The notes under the pieces were generated by a model. The model ran no database searches and was not told the DNA's origin. It saw only the letters and a program-made list of their open reading frames with translations. The translations under genes were made by a program, and so were the position numbers. From JAJZIH01 sp021785265 (lineage in GTDB: Bacteria; Pseudomonadota; Gammaproteobacteria; JAKAQQ01), in contig DAHWSH010000024.1 of NCBI GenBank assembly GCA_027338645.1, forward strand, positions 1 through 64,000: a stretch of 64,000 bases of DNA. The letters are read 5' to 3'. Positions 44,617 to 53,506 of this stretch are shown here, in pieces (the first letter of the stretch is position 1; each line of letters opens with the position of its first letter).

Positions 44617-45183
44617 GTGCCCCTGCGCAATGACTCGGACAACTGGGGAGGAGTAGCCAAGACCTTGCACTGGTCGATGGCCGGGCTGGTTTTCGTCGAA
44701 CTGGTACTGGGCTGGATGGCGGTCGCCTGGCCACTGACCCCGACCAAGCTTTACCTTTTTATCTGGCACAAGTCACTGGGCTTTGTCATTTTGTTCTTGG
44801 TGCTCATCCGGCTGGTCTGGCGTTTTTCGGGACCGCGCCCGAGGTTTCCCGATTCTACGACGGTCTGGGAAAGGTGGAGTGCGGTGATCGTTCATGAATT
44901 GCTCTACGCGATCCTGATCTTCCTGCCGATCACCGGCTGGCTGTTCAACTCGGCCGTGGACGTACCGTTCCGCTTCTTTGGTTGGTTTCGCTGGCCCGCG
45001 CTGATTCCCCCCGATCAGGCCCAAGCCCATTTTTTGGCCGACCTCCATATCTTTCTCGGATGGAGTCTTGTGGTCTTGCTGTCTGTTCATATTCTGGCCG
45101 CGCTTTGGCACCATGCGGTCGGCCATGATTCCACCCTGAGGCGGATGATGCCGGGTGTCCGGGTGACTCCGAAGGGGTCATGA
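44617..45183 (+). CDS. Cytochrome b561 family protein
   Basis: A four-helix, 188-residue di-haem membrane protein of the bacterial b561 group. Likely haem ligands are the His in KTLHWSMAGLVF, FIWHKSLGF, LADLHIFLGW and SVHILAALWHHAVGH. It probably oxidises quinol or another donor. It shares its position with YceI, and b561-YceI pairs are common in proteobacteria. The GTG start has no clear ribosome-binding site. The yceI start overlaps its end by four bases. Confidence 0.9.
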   Translation: MPLRNDSDNWGGVAKTLHWSMAGLVFVELVLGWMAVAWPLTPTKLYLFIWHKSLGFVILFLVLIRLVWRFSGPRPRFPDSTTVWERWSAVIVHELLYAILIFLPITGWLFNSAVDVPFRFFGWFRWPALIPPDQAQAHFLADLHIFLGWSLVVLLSVHILAALWHHAVGHDSTLRRMMPGVRVTPKGS

Positions 45184-45764
45184 TTCCGGGCTGGCGTCGC
45201 ACTCTTTTTGCCGCGGTGGGGCTCGCCGCTGGATGGCTGCTTTTTTCCAGCGGGGGCAGGGCGGCTGTTTTTTGGCACAGCGCCCCATCTCCGTCACGAC
45301 TACTTTTCTTTGTTCATTGGGAATCCAGTACCATCAAGGGCCGCTTTGTCGCATTTCATTGTCTTCTCGAGACCACCCCCTCCGACCAGCCCCGTTTCCT
45401 CAAGGTGGTGATCCCGACGCGATTGTTGCATTTCCAAAGCTCACTTTTGGAAGAACCAGCCCGGAGCGCAACCTGGTTCGACGTCAAGACCTATCCCCAG
45501 GCGGTCTTCACGGGCCACGAGTTCCTGAAGACCGGCCCCGATGCGTATCAGGCCACCGGCGACCTCCTTCTCAAGGGCGTGCATCACCCGGTCCACATCC
45601 AATTTGAGCTTTCGGCCCCCCGTCCGGGCGTCCTCTTCATGATCGGAACGGGGCAGGTCCGTCGCCAAGATTTTGGTATCGGCAGTGGAACGTGGCAGAA
45701 GAGCTCGGTAATCGGCAGTCGCGTCATTCTGCATTTTCGTGTCAGATTCATTCCCGGATCGTGA
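45180..45764 (+). CDS. YceI family periplasmic lipid-binding protein
   Basis: A 194-residue protein with an N-terminal hydrophobic signal (LFAAVGLAAGWLLFSSGGRA) and a YceI lipocalin-like barrel: SRLLFFVHWESSTIKGRF, WFDVKTYPQAVFTGHEF, GDLLLKGVHHPVHIQFEL and DFGIGSG. Relatives bind polyisoprenoids such as ubiquinone. Pairing with cytochrome b561 is usual. Its presence beside the hopanoid locus is notable but may be coincidence. Confidence 0.9.
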   Translation: MIPGWRRTLFAAVGLAAGWLLFSSGGRAAVFWHSAPSPSRLLFFVHWESSTIKGRFVAFHCLLETTPSDQPRFLKVVIPTRLLHFQSSLLEEPARSATWFDVKTYPQAVFTGHEFLKTGPDAYQATGDLLLKGVHHPVHIQFELSAPRPGVLFMIGTGQVRRQDFGIGSGTWQKSSVIGSRVILHFRVRFIPGS

Positions 45765-45782
45765 ATCTTGCACGATCCAGGC

Positions 45783-46583
45783 GTGAGCACAGTTTTTCTA
45801 TTTACGGATTTCGGAACCGGCAGCCTTTATGTCGGACAACTTCATGCGCGACTGGCTGCGGCAAAGCCGGCCGTGCCCTGGATCGATCTCTGCCATGATC
45901 TCGCCCCTTGTGCACCACGTGCTGCCGCCTACCTGCTCGAGGCTTTGTTTCCGTACCTTCCGGAATCCGGCATCCTCGTCGGAGTCGTCGATCCTGGTGT
46001 CGGCACCGACCGCACGCCGATCCTTGTCCAGTGGGGACACTGGACCTTGATCGGCCCGGACAACGGTCTTTTTTCCCGGGTGGTACGGGGTGGAGACCCG
46101 GTTCGGCTTTATGAGATTCCCCATCCCATAACCCACACGCTATCCGTGAGCTTCCATGGACGTGACCTGTTTTTGCCCTGGGCGATCCGTCTGGCCCAGC
46201 ATGCAGGCACTTCTCGTCAGGATGAGGGGCTTGAACCCCATTCCTCGCCACTCGTCGGCAGTGAGTGGCCGGAGGACAACCCGGAAATTATCCTGATCGA
46301 CCGTTTTGGCAATGCCGCGACCGGGTATCGTGGCAGCAGTGTTCAGTCCAGCTGGCAGCTTTGCTGCAGCGGCCGGAAGTTACCTTTTGCTACCGTGTTT
46401 GGATCCGTTCCGGTGGGACAGGCGTTCTGGTATATCAACTCGATCGGGCTTGTCGAGATCGCATGTAACCAGGGTTCGGCTGCGCGCCTCTTGGATCTCC
46501 AGGTGGGACAGCGCTTTGATTGGAGAATCCCAGACCATGAGCCCGCCCTTGCCATTCGTCACCCACCAGGAGGGACGACTTAA
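45783..46583 (+). CDS. SAM hydrolase (DUF62, SAM hydroxide adenosyltransferase)
   Basis: Homologue of the fluorinase/chlorinase fold that hydrolyses S-adenosylmethionine to adenosine and methionine. The N-terminal FLFTDFGTGSLYVGQLHA, the conserved Asp and Arg in VVDPGVGTDRTPI, the GPDNGLFS loop and the catalytic His in SVSFHGRDLFLPWA are visible. I use GTG 45783 to match the family start; TTG 45768 is possible. It ends the lptF-lptG-b561-yceI run and overlaps the convergent RDD gene by four bases. Confidence 0.88.
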   Translation: MSTVFLFTDFGTGSLYVGQLHARLAAAKPAVPWIDLCHDLAPCAPRAAAYLLEALFPYLPESGILVGVVDPGVGTDRTPILVQWGHWTLIGPDNGLFSRVVRGGDPVRLYEIPHPITHTLSVSFHGRDLFLPWAIRLAQHAGTSRQDEGLEPHSSPLVGSEWPEDNPEIILIDRFGNAATGYRGSSVQSSWQLCCSGRKLPFATVFGSVPVGQAFWYINSIGLVEIACNQGSAARLLDLQVGQRFDWRIPDHEPALAIRHPPGGTT

Positions 46584-47122
46584 TCGGAGACGACCTGAGA
46601 AGATGTGTCGGTGCGGACCAGCCGGGTCTGGGATAAGCGGTCATGGAGCCCCCCCCGGGGCAGACGACTCGTCAGGCCAAGAGTGAGGAAGCCCATGACC
46701 AGCCAGATGGTGAGGTAGAGTGACAGAGTCGCAGTCCGATGCCCAGGGCTCCGGGGTTCCCCAAAGTAGATAGGTAGAAGTAACGCACCCAGGAGGAGCC
46801 ATTCGATGAGCGCCACAAAGAAGCGGATGGAGGCATGAGCCCAGTCTACCGGCCGACTGTCCAGGCGGACGAGCTGGAGACGCCAAGCCTTCATGCCCAG
46901 GGTTTGTCCACCATGGCTCCAAAATCCTGCCAGAAAGATCCAGGCCAGTGCAAGTAGGAAGCCCCAATACAGGATGCGCCCGGAGATCGACGCATTGAGT
47001 GACCGCTGTGCCGGATGGACGAGGAGCGCCAGTAAAAAAGTGCCCAGCAGCCAGAGGGCCAGGACGATGAATCCATCGTAAAGCAAAGCCCCGAGATGAC
47101 GCAGGAGAAGAGGCTTTTTCAA
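46580..47122 (-). CDS. RDD family membrane protein
   Basis: A small membrane protein (about 180 residues) with RDD-like features: LLRHLGALLYDGFIVLAL at the first helix, then GQTLGMKAWRLQLVR and RLPRGGLHDRLSQTRLV. The start is uncertain. I use TTG 47122 (KKPLLLRHLG), five bases after the preceding stop; the frame is open to 47284 but that part overlaps the lipoprotein gene. RDD proteins have no general known function; some transport. It closes the hpnI-hpnM operon. Confidence 0.75.
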   Translation of the reverse strand: MKKPLLLRHLGALLYDGFIVLALWLLGTFLLALLVHPAQRSLNASISGRILYWGFLLALAWIFLAGFWSHGGQTLGMKAWRLQLVRLDSRPVDWAHASIRFFVALIEWLLLGALLLPIYFGEPRSPGHRTATLSLYLTIWLVMGFLTLGLTSRLPRGGLHDRLSQTRLVRTDTSSQVVSD

Positions 47123-47126
47123 GATC

Positions 47127-48059
47127 TTAGCGTGGGCCAGTCCAGACGACGGTATCCAGCCCGACTCGGGTGTGTTTGAGAAGCAGGATCCGGTGTCCGG
47201 TATGCCAAAGGTCGAGATAGAGGGTCCAGCGGCGTCCCGGCGACACAAAAAGACTGGATGAGTGCTTCCCCACCAAGAAACCATGGAGGGCGGGAACGTT
47301 GCGGACCGGCGTGTACCAGGCGGGGAGATGAATCCGGATCTGGGCCCCAGAGGTCAGATCATAGTTGAAATATGGATAGGTTTTGACTCCGACCGCAGAA
47401 CACAGGATGGCGTTATGGGAGAGGCGGAGCTCCGGGTAGGTCAGGGGAACCGGGAATTTTCGAAAACTTCCACTTTCCAGGTTGTGGATCCAGAGCGCCT
47501 GCTCGTGGGTTTTGCGCCAACTGGTATAGAGAAAACGTCCCGCACCCAGTCGGATGACCGGGATTGGAATCGGAAAGGGTCCGGGATCGATCAAATGCCT
47601 CACCTGGGGATCCCGAAATGAAGCCCAATACAACCGCTCGGCATAAAGACCCGGTTTGACTGTGTCGTAAAAAACAAAGCGATGCCGGTAGGGGAAAGCC
47701 ACGGCCTTCCAGCCGCTCCGGAGCGGGGTCCAGTGACGAGTCTTCAGGTTGAGAAGGTCGATGGTGTGCTGAGGGTAGGTGCTCACCAAGAGCAGGTTTC
47801 GCGAGACAATCGAGAGGACATCCACCCGGAGATGATCGGGCAGGTGGATCACGGTCTGGATTCGATGGGTTTGGAGATTAAGCTCGAGGATGCGGTTACC
47901 AGTACCCAGATAAAGGGTGCCTGGAAGGGCCTGGGCGGGACCCGGTCCGCCGCAGCTGGCAAGAAACAGAAGACCCATGGCCAATCCGATCCGGATTGGA
48001 ATTCGCACGATCTGCAAGTGACCGAAGGATTCCCCGCATCGGGTCGTCTGGAGGTTCAT
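47127..48059 (-). CDS. Beta-propeller-like lipoprotein of the hopanoid operon
   Basis: A 310-residue protein with a lipobox LASC (Cys36), after which Pro/Gly residues lead to strand-rich repeats (GTLYLGTGNRILELNLQTHR, LLLVSTYPQHTIDLLNL, GAGRFLYTSW) resembling an incomplete beta-propeller. I do not recognise a family. Its ATG overlaps the hpnM stop by four bases, so it is translationally coupled to a hopanoid gene. Likely anchored in the outer membrane or the periplasmic leaflet. A role in hopanoid placement is inference. Confidence 0.75.
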   Translation of the reverse strand: MNLQTTRCGESFGHLQIVRIPIRIGLAMGLLFLASCGGPGPAQALPGTLYLGTGNRILELNLQTHRIQTVIHLPDHLRVDVLSIVSRNLLLVSTYPQHTIDLLNLKTRHWTPLRSGWKAVAFPYRHRFVFYDTVKPGLYAERLYWASFRDPQVRHLIDPGPFPIPIPVIRLGAGRFLYTSWRKTHEQALWIHNLESGSFRKFPVPLTYPELRLSHNAILCSAVGVKTYPYFNYDLTSGAQIRIHLPAWYTPVRNVPALHGFLVGKHSSSLFVSPGRRWTLYLDLWHTGHRILLLKHTRVGLDTVVWTGPR

Positions 48060-48760
48060 GAGGTGTGATTCCGGTCAGAGCCGGTTCTGGTTTCAAAACG
48101 TCGGATGGATCGGGTCAGGTAGTCGAGCAGTCCTGCCGGTCCGTTCTTTTTCACGATGAACTGGAATTGAGACTTGAGGAGAGCGATATTACTCACGCCA
48201 TCCACGAAAATATTGACGACTCGCCAGGCGGAATGGACTTCCTGGAGAAGGTAAACGAAGGTGTGGTGCCGTTGGTTTTCTTCATTGAATCTCGCAATCA
48301 CGAGGTCATAGGCAGGGTAATGACGGTGCTTGACGATATGAAACTGCTGACCCCGGTACCCGCTGAACTCGTGTGCATAGTTGGCAATCGTATAGTGGAT
48401 GAACAGTTGACGGAGCCGATGCCGTTGTTGGGGGCTAAACCTCCCCCAGTCTCGCCCGATCAACAGGTGCAGCATCGCCCCCCAGTTGATCGTCCGTCGG
48501 ATCACGGATTCAAGGATGTGGTAACGCGCTCTGAAACCAGCTCGGGAACCCGCCTTCATGGAGGCCAGAAGAGATCGATCGAGCGTGCGGATCACAGCGG
48601 TGGGTGAGGCTGTGGGCGGTTCTGCGCGAGAAAGCGCTCCACGGGCGGAAACCGAAGTCAGCAGGAGAAAAAGAAGGGGCCCCAGTGGAAACAAGACCGA
48701 TTGAATCCGATGGCGGCTTGTAGAAGGGGGGCGTGCGGTGTCGTTTTCCATGAGTGTCAT
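48056..48760 (-). CDS. hpnM: HpnM, MlaC/Ttg2-like periplasmic protein
   Basis: Periplasmic lipid carrier-like protein of the toluene-tolerance/MlaC family found in hopanoid loci. A signal peptide (SVLFPLGPLLFLLLTSVSARG) is followed by a helical-barrel domain with FRARYHILESVIRRTINW, GRFSPQQRHRLRQLFIHYTI and VNIFVDGVSNIALLKSQF. I use ATG 48760, 55 bases after the hpnL stop; ATG 48751 is possible. By analogy it may bind hopanoids or phospholipids during transfer. Confidence 0.87.
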   Translation of the reverse strand: MTLMENDTARPPSTSRHRIQSVLFPLGPLLFLLLTSVSARGALSRAEPPTASPTAVIRTLDRSLLASMKAGSRAGFRARYHILESVIRRTINWGAMLHLLIGRDWGRFSPQQRHRLRQLFIHYTIANYAHEFSGYRGQQFHIVKHRHYPAYDLVIARFNEENQRHHTFVYLLQEVHSAWRVVNIFVDGVSNIALLKSQFQFIVKKNGPAGLLDYLTRSIRRFETRTGSDRNHTS

Positions 48761-48815
48761 TTCCGGGAGGGGCACGGCTGATGTCGTGAGAGTTCTTTCA
48801 TAAGTACGAACCCAG

Positions 48816-49865
48816 TCAAGGAAGGTCGGGTGGTGCGAGCGAGTCCATTCGGCCCCATTTCCGTCGTTCGATCCACTGCCATGAAACCAGGAAAGGCAGA
48901 CCAAAGAGGACTTCCCGGAGACGCCGGACGAGAGAGAGGGAGAGGGTGATATCCGGACGGATACCGAGCAGGCTGCCGAACACCACAAAGCCCCCTTCCT
49001 GAACGCCAATCCCGGAGGGAACAAAAAACGAGGCGCTGCGCAACGCCTGGCTCAAGCTTTCGAGGACCAAGGCGCCACCCCAACCCACCCGACTGCCGAG
49101 CAAGAACAGGGCCAGCCAGATTTCGAGGACACCAGCCAGAAGTCCCGCCATTTGCCAGAGTCCCGCCCGCAGGAGGAGGGTCCGGCGCTGATAGAGTCGG
49201 TGAATTGCCTGGTCAAGCGCCTCGGGGTCGCCCACGGCCCTGACAAAGCGGTTCCCCCAGCCCAGCTGCTCGATCCAGCGGTGGCAGAAAGAGAAAAAAC
49301 CACCGCGCTGGATGAGCACGAAAATCACGATGGCGCCGGCAGCCAGTGAAAGGGCAGGGAGAATCTGTCCATAGAAGGAATGACCCGAGCTCACTGTAAC
49401 CAGGAGGAAAATACCGGCGAGGGTAAAAAAAATCTGGTTGACCAGCGTAAGGGTGACTTCGACGAGAACGCTTGCGATGGCATTTGCTTTACTGATTCCG
49501 GCACGGGTGGCCAAGCGGGCTCCCGTAAACTCACCGCCCACGCGGAAAACCGGGAGCAGGCCGTTGATGGCCTCACGAATACCGGCCACCCAAAACAGAA
49601 ATCCTGAGGAAGGTTTTTGTTCACCATCGTGGAGTAAAACCCGCCAGCCTTGGGAATCCAGCATGATCGGGAGGATGTGAAGAGGGACCACCCAGAGAAT
49701 GCTGAATCCCGCGATCGCAATCGTATTTTCGATACCACGAAGGCCCGTGTTCAGAATCAACCAAACGGTGGCCGCAAGTCCGAGGGAGGCAAAAAGAATC
49801 GCGGATAGGGGACAACGACCCGCCAGAATTGCGGAACGGGCACGGTTGGCCGGAAGTGCACTCAT
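48816..49865 (-). CDS. hpnL: HpnL, flippase-like membrane protein
   Basis: A 349-residue integral membrane protein of the lysylphosphatidylglycerol synthetase/flippase-like family. It has about 8 helices, with GGEFTGARLATRAGISKANA, SLSQALRSASFFVPSGIGVQEGG-like text and LSLVRRLREVLFGLPFLV. In hopanoid loci this family is named HpnL. Its exact role is not established. The ATG overlaps the hpnN stop by four bases. Confidence 0.88.
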   Translation of the reverse strand: MSALPANRARSAILAGRCPLSAILFASLGLAATVWLILNTGLRGIENTIAIAGFSILWVVPLHILPIMLDSQGWRVLLHDGEQKPSSGFLFWVAGIREAINGLLPVFRVGGEFTGARLATRAGISKANAIASVLVEVTLTLVNQIFFTLAGIFLLVTVSSGHSFYGQILPALSLAAGAIVIFVLIQRGGFFSFCHRWIEQLGWGNRFVRAVGDPEALDQAIHRLYQRRTLLLRAGLWQMAGLLAGVLEIWLALFLLGSRVGWGGALVLESLSQALRSASFFVPSGIGVQEGGFVVFGSLLGIRPDITLSLSLVRRLREVLFGLPFLVSWQWIERRKWGRMDSLAPPDLP

Positions 49866-52510
49866 TCCGGAGCCGGATGATCCACGGGCTGTTTCCTGTC
49901 AGGAAGCAGGGAGAGAATTGCCGGGAGCGCCACCAGGGTGGACACGAGAACCCACGCCATCACGATGCTCAAGGTCTGGCCCAGAATCGAGATCCCTCGG
50001 TCGGAGGAGAGGGCCAGGCTTCCGAAGGCACTGAGGGTGGCCAGACCGCTGACCAGAATTCCGCGGGCTGTGCTGGTTCCCAGCACGAGGTCCAGGTCAT
50101 AACCTTCCCGCCATCGCACGATGAAATAGATGCCATAAGCCACACTGAGCCCCATGAGCAGGGGCAAAACGATGATATTGGCCATATTGTAGGAGATGCC
50201 CCAAAGTCTCATTGTGGCGCTGGCCAGGAGAATGGTCAAGATCATGGGAGCGAGGGCGAGCACGGTATGTCGGATATCCCGGAGTACCCAGAACAAAAGG
50301 AGAAGGATCCCCACAAAGGCCGTGACGGTGGCCTGCCGGAAAGCACCGAGCACGGCATTGCCGCCGTCGACGAGCATGACCGGGGTTCCAATCGCACGCG
50401 GGGCCGCCTCGGTGACTTGGCGCACGAAGTGGCGCAGGAGATCGAGATGGTTCAGGTTTAAGCGGGAAAAAACCTGGACACGGGCGATGCCGTGCCGGTT
50501 GAGATAGCGTGTCCGCAAGCTTGTCGGCAGGCGGGCCAGGGTGACCGGTTGGGCCTGGAAAGCCTCCTCAAGCTGATGGAGCGCAGTGGGGAAGGAGCCC
50601 ATGAGATTTGTTTCGAGGAGATTCCAACGGGGTTCCTGACGAATGGGGAGGCGCAAAAACTGTTCGAGGATCCCCCGGAGTTGCGCGAGTGGTCTGGCCA
50701 GTTGACTGAGTTTACCGGTGAGATGGATTCGTCCGGTGGCTTTAAGAAAATCATGGATGCTTTGGCGGGATTGGGCTGGTTGCGTCGGGGACGTTCGGGC
50801 CTGCATGAAGAAAGGTGGGAACAAAAGTGCCGCTTGCCTGATCCAGGCCAGTTTGCGGTGCTGGTGGCTCGGAATAAAACTGGCCGCACTCACGGTCATC
50901 CGGACAGTGGGGAGGTGATCCAGGCGCTTTTGGAGCTGCCGGGCCGCGGCCAGTCCGGGTTCCATCACATCGATGCTGTAGGGCGAAAACCGGCTCCGGG
51001 CAACCAGTTGCCGGAACGTCCGAACAGGGGCAGAGTTCGGATTTTCGAGGTTCAGGGGATTGAAATCGAAACGCACCTGGGTCACGAAATAGACGGCGGC
51101 TAGACCGAGAACCAGGAAAAGACCGCTGATCCAGGGCCCGTTCCGCCGGACATGAAGGAACCGTCCGATCCGTAACCTGGGCCGTGGAGGACCGGCACGC
51201 ACGCCGAAGGTTTGGACCAGAGCGGGCAGGAGGGTGAGGGTTGCAGCCAGGGAGATAAACATGCTGACCCCGGCGATGAGGCCGAGGCTGATAATTCCGG
51301 CGTATTGAGTCGGTACAAACGAGAAAAAGCTGATTGCCGCAGCCAGGGCGGCCAGCGATAGGGGCAGTCCCATCGAGAGGACCGTTCGTTCCAGTGCCGA
51401 ACTGATTCCGGGATTGCTCTGGGACTCCTCCAGGTAGCGGATCGAGAATTGGATCCCGAAGTCCACACCCAAGCCAATAAACAGGACCGCAAAGGAGATC
51501 GAAATCAGATTGAACGGGCCCAAGGCAACCAGGGCGAAGGCTACAGTCCAGACCAGGCTCACAAGCAGCGTGAGAAGAACCGCGAGGACCGGTTTCAGTC
51601 GGCGCAATCCAAGGAGAAGGATGGTAATGATGGCCAGGAGGGACAGCAGGGTGGCGAAATCGATACCGGAAGTGGCCGAATGCAACTGGGCATCGTCCAG
51701 AACCGCTCCTCCAGTGAGTCCGATGTGGAGAGGAGTCCGAGCCCTGGATTCCAGCCGAGAGATTTCGTATTGGAGACGGTCGATAGCCGTTTCATAAGGT
51801 CTCAAGGCACCCGGGACGGCTCTCGGCTTCACGATCAGAATTGCAGAAGGGCGGGGTGTCTCTTGGGCCTTTCCTCGTCCAGCAAGCAACCGGCTCCAGG
51901 GGAGCGGATGGGCATGTCCTCGCAGGGTGGCCTGCACGGATTCGCTCACGAGATCAAGCAGGCGGGCATATTGGGGAGAGAGCGGGGCAAGCGTCCGGAG
52001 ATGGTCAAATGAGCGGGTCAACATCGAAAAAAAGCCGGAGGCTGTGGGATCCAGGGCCAGATGGGCCACTACGGGTTCTGCACGGTCGATCCGATCCAGC
52101 AGTTTTCTGAGCCGGACAGAAGAGAGGTAAAGCAGCCCGTTTTTCCGAAAGAAGGACCCCCCCCCCGGTTGATACAGGTCGTGATAGAGCGCGGGATGAC
52201 GATTCAACCAGAGCTTGAGCGCATGGGTGCTCTGTTGCAGTGTCTTTGCTTGGGCAGCACGCACCACCACGACGATGGTTTCATGGACAGCCGGGAAGTC
52301 ACGATGGTATTCACGATCCAGTTCGTGATAGGGGAGATGCTTCGCCAACAGATCGGTCATGTTGGTGTCGATCTTGAAACGGGTGATCGTGATGACCACG
52401 GATAGAACCGTCAGCAGTCCAGCCAGCAAAAGAACCACGGAAGCCGATCGGCTGCACTGCCGAACGACCCGGGCCAGTAAGTGGGCATAGCTTCGGTTCA
52501 GTTTACGCAA
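49862..52510 (-). CDS. hpnN: HpnN, RND-family hopanoid transporter
   Basis: An 882-residue MMPL/RND-type protein with two sets of six helices and two periplasmic domains. In Rhodopseudomonas HpnN moves hopanoids to the outer membrane. Visible blocks are the N-terminal helix SASVVLLLAGLLTVLSVV, ITRFKIDTNMTDLLAKHLPY, LFIGLGVDFGIQFSIRYLEE and LPLLMGLSVAYGIYFIVRWR. It lies between hpnK and hpnL with 26-base and minus-four-base spacing. Confidence 0.94.
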   Translation of the reverse strand: MRKLNRSYAHLLARVVRQCSRSASVVLLLAGLLTVLSVVITITRFKIDTNMTDLLAKHLPYHELDREYHRDFPAVHETIVVVVRAAQAKTLQQSTHALKLWLNRHPALYHDLYQPGGGSFFRKNGLLYLSSVRLRKLLDRIDRAEPVVAHLALDPTASGFFSMLTRSFDHLRTLAPLSPQYARLLDLVSESVQATLRGHAHPLPWSRLLAGRGKAQETPRPSAILIVKPRAVPGALRPYETAIDRLQYEISRLESRARTPLHIGLTGGAVLDDAQLHSATSGIDFATLLSLLAIITILLLGLRRLKPVLAVLLTLLVSLVWTVAFALVALGPFNLISISFAVLFIGLGVDFGIQFSIRYLEESQSNPGISSALERTVLSMGLPLSLAALAAAISFFSFVPTQYAGIISLGLIAGVSMFISLAATLTLLPALVQTFGVRAGPPRPRLRIGRFLHVRRNGPWISGLFLVLGLAAVYFVTQVRFDFNPLNLENPNSAPVRTFRQLVARSRFSPYSIDVMEPGLAAARQLQKRLDHLPTVRMTVSAASFIPSHQHRKLAWIRQAALLFPPFFMQARTSPTQPAQSRQSIHDFLKATGRIHLTGKLSQLARPLAQLRGILEQFLRLPIRQEPRWNLLETNLMGSFPTALHQLEEAFQAQPVTLARLPTSLRTRYLNRHGIARVQVFSRLNLNHLDLLRHFVRQVTEAAPRAIGTPVMLVDGGNAVLGAFRQATVTAFVGILLLLFWVLRDIRHTVLALAPMILTILLASATMRLWGISYNMANIIVLPLLMGLSVAYGIYFIVRWREGYDLDLVLGTSTARGILVSGLATLSAFGSLALSSDRGISILGQTLSIVMAWVLVSTLVALPAILSLLPDRKQPVDHPAPE

Positions 52511-52536
52511 GAGGAATCATCCAGTTTGTCGTCGGG

Positions 52537-53385
52537 TCAGAGACTGGCATGGAAAGTTGTCGTGCGAAAACCCTGTTCGACGAGAGCTTTGGCCACACGT
52601 CGATCCAGGAGGGCATTCTGCTCACGGACTGCGGGTGAGTCGAGATGTGTCGACATCCGGTTGCCGGTGGCGGGATGAAAATAAATCTCCCCCAAGCCAT
52701 CCGGGAGCTGGGGGATGGCCATCAAAAGCACTTCGGCGGTCATTTGCCCCGTTGCACTGAGGCCAAATAGGTAATCATTGTGGTGGAGACCTTGTCGCTC
52801 GATCCGGCGAGCCATGGTTCGGACGATGGGCGAGAGCAGGAGGGGTTGGAGCTTTCCCAGACCACGCCCCAGCTGAAGTCCGAGTTGCCACGGCTCAAGG
52901 GGCAGGCGCAGGCTCCGCATGCCATGATCGGGACCGATTTGAAGAAGCAGATCCAAAAGGGTCGGGTGGCAATGAAAATGCTTGTGGACATTGACATGAT
53001 CAAGTGGTAGGCCCGTAGCAGAAAAGCGCCTGAACTGGGCTTCGATCTCATGGGCGAGTTGATGTCTTTGACTGGCTGAAAAACGATAGGCCAAACTGCT
53101 TGCCAACATCCGGTTCGTCAGGTTGCCATGCCGATCGACGAGGTCGGGAATCCGATCCCGGGGAGCGCTGGCCCGGCCGTGGCAGAGTACGAGATGCAGG
53201 CCAACGGCCAAGGTGGGCAGACTCCGGGCACGACGGACGGCATCCTCCGTGGCATCGGCATTGACCATGAGACTGGCTGCAGTCAATGCGCCTTCCCGGT
53301 GCGTTTTTTCAACTGCTTCATTGATCTCGGAACGACACCCGAAGTCATCCGCGGTCAGGATGATCCATCGATTGGAAGAGGGCAT
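52537..53385 (-). CDS. hpnK: HpnK, YdjC-type deacetylase
   Basis: Carbohydrate deacetylase-like protein that removes the N-acetyl group from BHT-N-acetylglucosamine in composite hopanoid synthesis (known from other bacteria). Metal ligands fit: Asp13-Asp14 in ILTADDFG, His64 in VGLHLVLCHG, and His130/134 in DHVNVHKHFHCH. ATG 53385 (282 residues) starts at the conserved core. A frame open to 53469 would add 28 unlike residues. Confidence 0.93.
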   Translation of the reverse strand: MPSSNRWIILTADDFGCRSEINEAVEKTHREGALTAASLMVNADATEDAVRRARSLPTLAVGLHLVLCHGRASAPRDRIPDLVDRHGNLTNRMLASSLAYRFSASQRHQLAHEIEAQFRRFSATGLPLDHVNVHKHFHCHPTLLDLLLQIGPDHGMRSLRLPLEPWQLGLQLGRGLGKLQPLLLSPIVRTMARRIERQGLHHNDYLFGLSATGQMTAEVLLMAIPQLPDGLGEIYFHPATGNRMSTHLDSPAVREQNALLDRRVAKALVEQGFRTTTFHASL

Positions 53386-53506
53386 TGCCACCGCGCCGGC
53401 CTGGAATGTCGGTTCAGATTTCACGGAAGGACACGAGGGATTCCGACCTTGCCGGCAAAGCCCGTTCACTCATCCCGGAGTCCCGTGCCACGCCCGGATG
53501 AAATAG

